Source: Janthinobacterium sp. 344
GTDB lineage: Bacteria > Pseudomonadota > Gammaproteobacteria > Burkholderiales > Burkholderiaceae_D
NCBI RefSeq assembly: GCF_900112025.1
Contig: NZ_FOKL01000011.1
Coordinates: 62,001 to 126,000 of the forward strand
DNA length: 64,000 nucleotides
Direction: 5' to 3'
The notes beneath the pieces are model-generated. The model was not told the DNA's origin. It made no database searches and was given only the letters and a program-made list of their open reading frames with translations. Every line of letters starts with the position of its first letter. The stretch's first letter is position 1. Below are positions 58,097 to 64,000 of this stretch, piece after piece. The position numbers and the translations under genes are program-made.

Positions 58097-58110
58097 GACT
58101 TGAGGAAAAT

Positions 58111-60522
58111 ATGACCAATTTCATCGTTAAAAAAGTAGCCGTCCTCGGCGCCGGCGTGATGGGCGCGCAGATCGCCGCCCATTGCATCAACGCGAAAGTG
58201 CCGGTCGTGCTGTTCGACCTGCCGGCCAAGGAAGGACCAAAGAATGGCATCGTGCTGCGCGCCATCGAGAACCTGAAAAAGCTGTCGCCTGCGCCGCTGG
58301 GCAACAAGGATGACGCCGCGCTGATCCAGGTGGCCAACTACGAAGACAACCTGGACCTGCTGGCCGGTTGCGACCTGATCATCGAAGCCATCGCCGAGCG
58401 CATGGACTGGAAACACGACCTGTACCAGAAGGTGGCCCCGCACATCGGCCCGAACGCGATCTTCGCCTCGAACACCTCGGGCCTGTCGATCACCAAGCTG
58501 GCCGACGGTTTCGACGCCGACCTGAAGTCGCGCTATTGCGGCGTGCATTTCTTCAACCCGCCGCGCTATATGCACCTGGTCGAGATCATCCCGACCGCGT
58601 TCACCAAGCCCGAGATTGCCGACCAGCTGGAAGGCTTCCTGACCACCACCCTGGGCAAGGGCGTCGTGCGCGCCAAGGATACGCCGAACTTCATCGCCAA
58701 CCGCGTGGGCGTGTTCGGCATCCTGGCCATCGTGCATGAAGCGGAAAAATTCGGCCTGTCCGTGGACGTCGTCGATGACCTGACGGGCTCCAAGCTGGGC
58801 CGCGCCAAGTCGGGCACCTTCCGCACGGCGGACGTGGTCGGCCTGGACACCATGGGCCATGTGATCAAGACCATGCAGGACTACCTGCCGAACGATCCGT
58901 TCGCCGCCGTCTACAAGACGCCGGAAGTGCTGGCCAAGCTGGTGGAAAAGGGCGCGCTGGGCCAGAAGAGCGGCGCGGGCTTCTACAAGAAGGTCGGCAA
59001 GGAAATCCAGCGCCTCGATTTCGCCACCGGTGAATACGTGGCCGGCGGCGCCAAGGCGGCCGACATCATCGCCCGCATCCTGAAGGAAAAGGATCCGGTC
59101 AAGAAGATGAAGGCGCTGCGCGAATCGACGAACCCGCAAGGCCAGTTCCTGTGGGCGATCTTCCGCGACGCTTTCCACTACATCGCCATCCATTTGGACA
59201 CCGTGGCCGACAATGCGCGCGACATCGACTTCGCCATGCGCTGGGGCTTCGGCTGGAACGTGGGCCCGTTTGAAACGTGGCAGGCATCGAACTGGCTGCA
59301 AGTGGCCAACTGGGTCAAGGAAGACATCGACGCCGGCCATGCGCTGTGCAACGCGCCGCTGCCAGCCTGGGTCTTCGAAGGTCCGGTCGCCGAGAAGGGC
59401 GGCGTGCACACGCCGGAAGGTTCGTATTCCGCCGTGTCGAACAGCTTCGTGCCCCGTTCGACCCTGTCCGTCTATGACCGCCAGCCATTCCGCGCGCCCG
59501 TTTTTGGCACCAACTTGGGCAGCGGCGCTGCCGACCCCAAGACCGCCGGCACCACCGTCTTCGAAGACGAATCCGTGCGCGTCTGGCATACGGGCGACGA
59601 CGTCCTGATCATCTCGTTCAAGACCAAGATGCACGTGATCGGCGAAGGCGTGATCAACGGCCTGAAACTGGCCCTGGCCGAAGCGGAGAAGAATTTCAAG
59701 GGCCTGGTGATCTGGCACGCCGACGCAGCCGAAGGCGGTGCCTTCTCGGCCGGCGCCGACCTGCAATCGGCCCTGCCGGCCTTCATGCAAGGCGGCGTGA
59801 AAGCCGTCGATCCGATCATCGCCGAACTGCAGAACACCTTCATGTCGCTGAAATACGCGAACGTGCCGGTGATCGCCGCGGTGGCGGGCCTGGCGCTGGG
59901 CGGCGGCTGCGAACTGGCGCTGCATGCATCGAAGCGCGTGGCCTCGATCGAGTCCTACATCGGCCTGGTGGAAGTGGGCGTGGGCCTGATTCCTGCCGGC
60001 GGCGGCTTGAAGGAAGCGGCGCAGCGCGCCTACAAGGAAGCCAAGGGTAACGATATCCTGCAATTCCTGAAGACGGGCTTCACCAATGCGGCCACCGCCA
60101 ACGTGTCGAAATCGGCGCTGGAAGCGAAGAAGATGGGCTACCTGAAGGAAGACGACGTGATCGTGTTCAACGCCTACGAGCTGCTGCACGTGGCCAAGGT
60201 CGAAGCGCGCGCCATGTTCGACGCGGGCTTCCGCCCGCAACTGCCTTCGCTGATCCAGGTCACGGGCCGTTACGGCTGGGGCACCATCAAGGCGCAGCTG
60301 GTCAACATGCGCGACGGCGGCTTCATTTCGGCGCACGATTTCAAGCTGGGAGAGATGATCGCCGAGATCGTATCGGGCGGCGACGTGGACCAGGGCAGTT
60401 TCGTCAGCGAGCAGTGGCTGCTGGATATGGAACGCAAGGCATTCCTGGAGCTGTTGAACCATCCGAAAACCCAGGAACGGATCATGGGCATGATGCAGAC
60501 CGGTAAGCCGGTCCGCAACTAA
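58111..60522 (+). CDS. 3-hydroxyacyl-CoA dehydrogenase/enoyl-CoA hydratase fusion
   Basis: An 803-aa bifunctional enzyme of FadN/FadJ-like type with the dehydrogenase first. Residues about 1-190 form the NAD-binding domain (AVLGAGVMGAQIAAHCINAKVPV, then the HFFNPPRYMHLVEIIP motif), and the C-terminal HAD domain reaches about 400. A crotonase domain follows (about 470-800), with ADAAEGGAFSAGADLQSA and ALGGGCELALHASKRVA carrying the oxyanion and catalytic regions. This order (HAD then ECH) is opposite to E. coli FadB and matches the FadN-like family. It follows the dehydrogenase gene by 14 bp. Confidence 0.93.
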   Translation: MTNFIVKKVAVLGAGVMGAQIAAHCINAKVPVVLFDLPAKEGPKNGIVLRAIENLKKLSPAPLGNKDDAALIQVANYEDNLDLLAGCDLIIEAIAERMDWKHDLYQKVAPHIGPNAIFASNTSGLSITKLADGFDADLKSRYCGVHFFNPPRYMHLVEIIPTAFTKPEIADQLEGFLTTTLGKGVVRAKDTPNFIANRVGVFGILAIVHEAEKFGLSVDVVDDLTGSKLGRAKSGTFRTADVVGLDTMGHVIKTMQDYLPNDPFAAVYKTPEVLAKLVEKGALGQKSGAGFYKKVGKEIQRLDFATGEYVAGGAKAADIIARILKEKDPVKKMKALRESTNPQGQFLWAIFRDAFHYIAIHLDTVADNARDIDFAMRWGFGWNVGPFETWQASNWLQVANWVKEDIDAGHALCNAPLPAWVFEGPVAEKGGVHTPEGSYSAVSNSFVPRSTLSVYDRQPFRAPVFGTNLGSGAADPKTAGTTVFEDESVRVWHTGDDVLIISFKTKMHVIGEGVINGLKLALAEAEKNFKGLVIWHADAAEGGAFSAGADLQSALPAFMQGGVKAVDPIIAELQNTFMSLKYANVPVIAAVAGLALGGGCELALHASKRVASIESYIGLVEVGVGLIPAGGGLKEAAQRAYKEAKGNDILQFLKTGFTNAATANVSKSALEAKKMGYLKEDDVIVFNAYELLHVAKVEARAMFDAGFRPQLPSLIQVTGRYGWGTIKAQLVNMRDGGFISAHDFKLGEMIAEIVSGGDVDQGSFVSEQWLLDMERKAFLELLNHPKTQERIMGMMQTGKPVRN

Positions 60523-60584
60523 GCACAGCGTCGATGACGATCCTGTCCCTCGTATTTACAGTACTGCTGCGCGTGAGGCCAAGC

Positions 60585-61031
60585 ATGGTGTATGACCGTA
60601 TCAAACAACAGATGATGGACACCTTGCCCTTCGTGCGGCTGCTGGGGATCAGCATCGACGAGATCGGCGCCGGCACCTCCAAGGTGTCGCTGCCGGACGA
60701 TCCCAAACTGCATAATCACCTGGGCACGCAGCATGCGGGCGCCTTGTTTACCCTGGCCGAAACGGCTTCCGGCGCGGCCATGGCTGGCGGCTTCGCCGAG
60801 CTGATATTGGGCTTGCGCCCGGTGGCCAAGGAGTCGCGCATTCAGTACCAGAAGGTGGCCCGGGGCGCGACGCGCGCCGAAGGCCGGGTACCGGGCGACT
60901 TGGCGGCCTTGAAGGCGCAGCTGGCGCAGGATGGCAAGGTGGCGTTTCCAGTGGCAGTCGATATTTTCGATGCCGAAGGCACGCTGGCGGCACAGGTGAC
61001 GGTGGACTGGTATCTGTCGCAGAAGCGATAA
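60585..61031 (+). CDS. PaaI/YiiD-like hotdog-fold thioesterase
   Basis: A 148-aa protein with the hotdog core: LHNHLGTQHAGALFTLAETASGAAM and the later VAVDIFDAEGTLAAQVTVDWYLS. It should hydrolyse acyl-CoA, possibly clearing stalled intermediates of beta-oxidation. I chose MVYDRIKQQ at 60585; an earlier in-frame start at 60534 adds a hydrophobic 17-residue stretch that could be real but is unusual for a cytosolic hydrolase. It lies in the middle of the fad operon. Confidence 0.83.
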   Translation: MVYDRIKQQMMDTLPFVRLLGISIDEIGAGTSKVSLPDDPKLHNHLGTQHAGALFTLAETASGAAMAGGFAELILGLRPVAKESRIQYQKVARGATRAEGRVPGDLAALKAQLAQDGKVAFPVAVDIFDAEGTLAAQVTVDWYLSQKR

Positions 61032-61100
61032 GAGATTACCTGAGCCACCCCGGACATTCGACAGAACACGAACCTCGTTCAACATCTTTGAAAGAACAAA

Positions 61101-62297
61101 ATGAGCAAACAACTTCAAGACGCGTACATCGTCTCTGCAACCCGCACCCCGATCGGCAAGGCGCCGCGCGGCATGTTCAAGAACACCCGCCCGGACGACC
61201 TGCTGGTGCGCGTGCTGCAATCGGCACTGGCGCAAGCGCCTGGCCTCGATCCTGCCTTGATCACCGACGCCATCATCGGCTGCTCGTTCCCGGAAGCGGA
61301 GCAGGGCTTCAACATCGCGCGTAACTCGGTGCTGCTGGCCGGCTTGCCGAAAACCGTGGGCGGCGTCACCGTCAACCGCTACTGCGCCTCGGGCATCACG
61401 GCCATCGCCATGGCGGCCGACCGCATCCGCGTGGGCGAAGCCGACGTGATGATCGCCGGCGGCATTGAATCGATGTCGATGGTGCCGATGATGGGCCACC
61501 ATCCATCGATGAACCTGGACATGTTCAGCGACGAGAACATCGGCATGGCCTACGGCATGGGCCTGACGGCCGAGAAAGTGGCGCAGCAATGGAAAGTGTC
61601 GCGCGAACAGCAGGACGCGTTCTCCGTCGAATCGCACCGCCGCGCTATCGCCGCGCAGCAAGCCGGCTTCTTCAAGGCCGAAACGACGCCAGTGGAAATC
61701 ATCACGCGCACGCCGAACCTGGCCACCGGCCAGGTGGACGTGAGCCGCCGCACCGTCGACACGGACGAAGGCGCGCGCGCCGATTCGTCGATGGAGTCGC
61801 TGGCCAAGCTGAAGCCGGTCTTCGCCGCCAAGGGTACCGTCACGGCCGCCAACAGCTCGCAGATGTCCGACGGCGCCGGCGCGCTCTTGATCGTCAGCGA
61901 AAAAATCCTGCGCGAGCACAACCTGACCCCGCTGGCGAAATTCTCCTCGTTCGCCGTGCGCGGCGTGCCGCCGGAAATCATGGGCATCGGTCCGAAATTC
62001 GCCATTCCGGCAGCGTGCGCCGCGGCCGGCATCACGCAAGACCAGCTGGACTGGATCGAGCTGAACGAGGCGTTTGCCGCGCAAGCCTTGGCCGTGATCG
62101 GCGACCTGGGCCTGGACCCAGCGAAGGTGAACCCGATGGGCGGCGCGATCGCCCTGGGCCACCCGCTGGGCGCCACCGGCGCCATCCGCGCCGCCACCGT
62201 GATCCACGCGCTGCAGCGCACCAAGCAGAAGTACGGCATGGTGACGATGTGCGTGGGCGCCGGCATGGGCGCCGCAGGCATCTTCGAACGCGTCTGA
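61101..62297 (+). CDS. fadA: Acetyl-CoA C-acyltransferase (thiolase, FadA type)
   Basis: Final thiolytic step of beta-oxidation. The 398-aa protein has the active-site Cys region VNRYCASGITAIAMA, then WIELNEAFAAQALAV and the C-terminal NPMGGAIALGHPLGATGAIR (His) and CVGAGMGAAGIFER (Cys). The length and N-terminus are standard. It follows the thioesterase gene by 69 bp. Confidence 0.94.
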   Translation: MSKQLQDAYIVSATRTPIGKAPRGMFKNTRPDDLLVRVLQSALAQAPGLDPALITDAIIGCSFPEAEQGFNIARNSVLLAGLPKTVGGVTVNRYCASGITAIAMAADRIRVGEADVMIAGGIESMSMVPMMGHHPSMNLDMFSDENIGMAYGMGLTAEKVAQQWKVSREQQDAFSVESHRRAIAAQQAGFFKAETTPVEIITRTPNLATGQVDVSRRTVDTDEGARADSSMESLAKLKPVFAAKGTVTAANSSQMSDGAGALLIVSEKILREHNLTPLAKFSSFAVRGVPPEIMGIGPKFAIPAACAAAGITQDQLDWIELNEAFAAQALAVIGDLGLDPAKVNPMGGAIALGHPLGATGAIRAATVIHALQRTKQKYGMVTMCVGAGMGAAGIFERV

Positions 62298-62298
62298 T

Positions 62299-62418
62299 GA
62301 CACCTGGCATAAGCTACTGCGCGTTGCGATTCGCGGCCTGCGATGCTCACTGTGCGTTTGCACAGCTGCGCGTCTCGGCCACAACTCGCTGCCGCTCGCT
62401 ACGCTTCTGCCAGGCGTC
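62299..62418. repeat. Imperfect inverted-repeat intergenic element
   Basis: GACACCTGGCATAAGC (62299-62314) is the inverted complement, with two mismatches, of GCTTCTGCCAGGCGTC (62403-62418). Between them lies a second perfect hairpin CTGTGC-GTTT-GCACAG. The whole spacer of about 120 bp is G+C-rich but carries no gene and starts 2 bp after the fadA stop. Confidence 0.7.
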
Positions 62419-62447
62419 GTGACGTCAGATTAGATTAGTCAAAACTT

Positions 62448-62475
62448 GGGCGCTGGGGATACCTCGGCGCCCTTT
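62448..62475 (+). terminator. Weak terminator-like stem before the enoyl-CoA hydratase gene
   Basis: GGGCGC (62448-62453) and GCGCCC (62467-62472) with a 13-nt loop, then only TTT. Directly followed by the TTTGGAG ribosome-binding site of the next gene. Confidence 0.4.
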
Positions 62476-62491
62476 ATCTTTTGGAGACGAC

Positions 62492-63271
62492 ATGGATATT
62501 TTGTGCAGCACGAGCGAGGGCATCCTGACCCTGGAATTCAACCGCCTGGAACGCAAGAATGCGATCACGGGCGCCATGTACCAGACCCTGGCCGACGCGC
62601 TGGTGGCGGCCGAGACGGACGATGCCGTGCGCGCCATCCTGATCTGCGGCAAGCGCGAAATTTTCACGGCCGGCAACGACCTCGATGATTTCATGAAGAC
62701 GGCGCGGCCAAGCGACGGTTCGCTCGACCATGACCGTCCCGTATTCCAGTTCATGCGCGCCCTGTACGGCAGCAGCAAGCCCGTGGTGGCGGCCGTCTCC
62801 GGTCCCGCCATCGGCATCGGCACGACCTTGCTGATGCACTGCGACCTCGTGTATGCGGCCGACAACGCCAGCTTCTCGATGCCGTTCACGCAGCTGGGCC
62901 TGTGCCCGGAATTCGGTTCCAGCCTGCTGCTCACGCAACTGGCCGGCTACCCGCGCGCGGCGGAAAAGCTGATGCTGGGCGAGTCCTTCCCGGCGCAGGA
63001 AGCGCTGGACATGGGCCTGGTGTCGAAGGTCGTGCCCCTGTACGACCTGATGACGTTCGCCCAAGGCCAGGCGGCCAAGCTGGTGGCATTGCCCGCCGCG
63101 TCGATCCGCGCCACCAAGCGCCTGATGAAGCAAAGCCGCATGGAGCCGATGAAGGCGGCCATCGCCGACGAAAACAAACTGTTCAGCGCCATGCTGGGCG
63201 GCGCCGAGGCGAAGGAAGCGTTTACGGCGTTCTTCCAGAAGCGCAAGCCGGATTTCAAGCAGTTCAATTAA
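62492..63271 (+). CDS. Enoyl-CoA hydratase family protein
   Basis: A 259-aa crotonase-fold protein (MDILCSTSEGILTLEFNRLERKNAIT) with the oxyanion segment FTAGNDLDDFMK (a variant of AGaDi) and the SGPAIGIGTTLLMHCDLVYA loop. It could be a hydratase or an isomerase of unsaturated acyl-CoA; the catalytic glutamates are not both in the canonical place, so isomerase activity is possible. It lies at the end of the fad operon, 194 bp after fadA, and ends overlapping the convergent TetR stop by 4 bp. Confidence 0.88.
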   Translation: MDILCSTSEGILTLEFNRLERKNAITGAMYQTLADALVAAETDDAVRAILICGKREIFTAGNDLDDFMKTARPSDGSLDHDRPVFQFMRALYGSSKPVVAAVSGPAIGIGTTLLMHCDLVYAADNASFSMPFTQLGLCPEFGSSLLLTQLAGYPRAAEKLMLGESFPAQEALDMGLVSKVVPLYDLMTFAQGQAAKLVALPAASIRATKRLMKQSRMEPMKAAIADENKLFSAMLGGAEAKEAFTAFFQKRKPDFKQFN

Positions 63272-63867
63272 GCGCCTGCCTGGCCGCTGGCCAGCATCCC
63301 GGCCAGGATCAGGCCGACCGAGGCGTGCCAGTGCGTCTCGCTGGCCGGCCTGCCCGCCAGCGCATAGCCGTGCAGGAAGTCGACGAGCGCATCGCGCCCG
63401 CGCAGCCGGGTTTTTTTATCCAGGCCGAGGCCATCGACGGCCATCTCGAACAGCACCGTAAACCGCTCGGCCACGTCGGCTTGCGTCACCAGGCCGCGCG
63501 CCATCAGGCGCACGAAATACGGCGTGGCGCTGACCCGTTCCAGGTACAGCGCGCACAGCGCCAGCAGGCGGCGCTGCGGTCCCTGGCGTTGCGTAAACGG
63601 CGGCTGGCGCGGATCGAGCGCGGCAAAACGCTGCGCCATCAAGGCCAGCAATAACTCTTCTTTTCCCGCGTAATAGTGGTACACGGCCATGGCATCGACG
63701 CCCAGGCGCTGCGCCAGCGCGCGCATGGAGAACGCCTCGCCTTGCTCTTCCAGCAGGGGCAATGCCGCCTGCAGGATAGTGGCGCTGTCCAGCGCGGGTG
63801 CGGCGCGGCGCGGACGCCCTGCGCGGCGCATGCCAGGTTCGATGGCTTGAAGTTTTGCGGTTTTCAT
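63268..63867 (-). CDS. TetR-family regulator divergent from a RibD_C gene
   Basis: A 199-aa protein with a TetR HTH: ATILQAALPLLEEQGEAFSMRALAQRLGVDAMAVYHYYAGKEELLL, then an all-helical ligand domain. The N-terminal stretch is basic (MRRAGRPRRAAP). The start at 63867 (MKTAKLQ) is one of two close ATGs (the other at 63873). The gene is divergent from the RibD_C/dihydrofolate reductase-like gene, and the palindrome at 63874-63892 lies between them, so it probably represses both genes. Confidence 0.87.
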   Translation of the reverse strand: MKTAKLQAIEPGMRRAGRPRRAAPALDSATILQAALPLLEEQGEAFSMRALAQRLGVDAMAVYHYYAGKEELLLALMAQRFAALDPRQPPFTQRQGPQRRLLALCALYLERVSATPYFVRLMARGLVTQADVAERFTVLFEMAVDGLGLDKKTRLRGRDALVDFLHGYALAGRPASETHWHASVGLILAGMLASGQAGA

Positions 63868-63873
63868 GGGCAT

Positions 63874-63892
63874 AATTCTACACTGTAGAATT
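63874..63892. promoter_or_regulatory. Perfect palindrome, likely TetR operator
   Basis: AATTCTACA-C-TGTAGAATT is a perfect 9-bp inverted repeat with a 1-bp centre, lying immediately upstream of the TetR start and 18 bp before the divergent gene's start codon. The position and symmetry are those of a TetR-family operator covering both promoters. Confidence 0.75.
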
Positions 63893-63910
63893 AAATCAAG
63901 GAGCACACCC

Positions 63911-64000
63911 ATGCGAAAAACTTTTGTCAGCGTCTTTCTCGGTACCAGCATCGATGGCTGCATCGCGGGAGAAAATGGCGACCTGTCCTGGCTGGCCGAG
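63911..64000 (+). CDS. RibD C-terminal/dihydrofolate reductase-like protein (3' end outside window)
   Basis: Only 30 codons are seen: MRKTFVSVFLGTSIDGCIAG and then ENGDLSWLAE. The N-terminus matches RibD_C/DHFR-like proteins (a first beta-strand, then SIDG and a Trp shortly after). The ribosome-binding site AAGGAG lies 8 bp upstream. It is divergent from the TetR gene and shares the palindromic operator. The family includes pyrimidine reductases and stress-type reductases; the function cannot be refined from this fragment. Confidence 0.75.
   Translation, partial: MRKTFVSVFLGTSIDGCIAGENGDLSWLAE

Overview
The window is chromosomal DNA of a high-GC betaproteobacterium. The housekeeping gene order and protein families (lolB-ispE-tRNA-Gln-prs-rplY-pth-ychF; kdsD-kdsC-lptC-lptA-lptB-rpoN-hpf; ptsN/hprK/rapZ; ubiE/ubiJ/ubiB; a FadE/FadB/FadA-type beta-oxidation operon) point to Burkholderiales. 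The short palindromic GGGGTCAGACCC elements suggest Oxalobacteraceae, most likely Janthinobacterium or a close relative. That placement is inference from gene content; no 16S gene is present. I see no prophage, insertion sequence, CRISPR array or rRNA operon.

Layout. 1-9.4 kb: the end of a TPR protein, then lolB, ispE, tRNA-Gln(TTG), prs, rplY, pth, a periplasmic serine hydrolase, a DUF2975/XRE pair and ychF. 9.4-11.1 kb: a PAS hybrid histidine kinase. 11.5-19.1 kb, the main accessory block: a two-partner secretion locus (TpsB transporter, 1311-aa TpsA exoprotein with YDG/MBG repeats and a long Pro-Val tail), a translationally coupled L,D-transpeptidase-like protein, and a convergent MipA/OmpV plus lipoprotein pair. 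19.2-24.5 kb: type II asparaginase, a MOSC protein, a diguanylate cyclase and a KefB-type antiporter. 24.6-30.1 kb: the Kdo/LPS-transport operon running into rpoN and hpf. 30.2-33.9 kb: an enoyl-CoA hydratase-family gene facing rapZ, hprK and ptsN. 34.2-37.4 kb: queF, ilvA and a YqaA-like membrane protein. 37.7-42.7 kb: a giant FAD/Fe-S oxidoreductase with HIT and DUF971 genes. 42.7-44.3 kb: a DGPF (YCII) protein and its ECF sigma factor. 44.4-48.5 kb: ubiquinone genes ubiE, ubiJ and ubiB with an interposed Tim44-like membrane protein. 48.5-55.4 kb: a methyltransferase, FmdB, DUF502, aspS, nudB, a small membrane protein, an EEP-family hydrolase, clsB and an S4 RNA-binding protein. 55.6-63.3 kb: a TetR regulator and the fatty-acid beta-oxidation operon. 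63.3-64 kb: a second TetR gene divergent from a truncated RibD_C/dihydrofolate reductase-family gene, with a perfect palindromic operator between them.

How the genes fit together. Much of the window serves the cell envelope: LolB places lipoproteins; KdsD/KdsC make Kdo; LptC/A/B move LPS; ClsB makes cardiolipin; the TPS block places a large adhesin-like protein on the surface. RpoN, HPF, PtsN, HprK and RapZ form the usual nitrogen-PTS/sigma-54 neighbourhood, but with the ptsN-hprK-rapZ part in inverted orientation. UbiE/J/B supply ubiquinone for FAD-linked dehydrogenases such as the 1346-aa oxidoreductase and the acyl-CoA dehydrogenase.

The best candidates for something under-described are the TpsB-TpsA-L,D-transpeptidase unit, the hairpin and direct-repeat structure after hprK, and the Tim44-like protein inside the ubi cluster.
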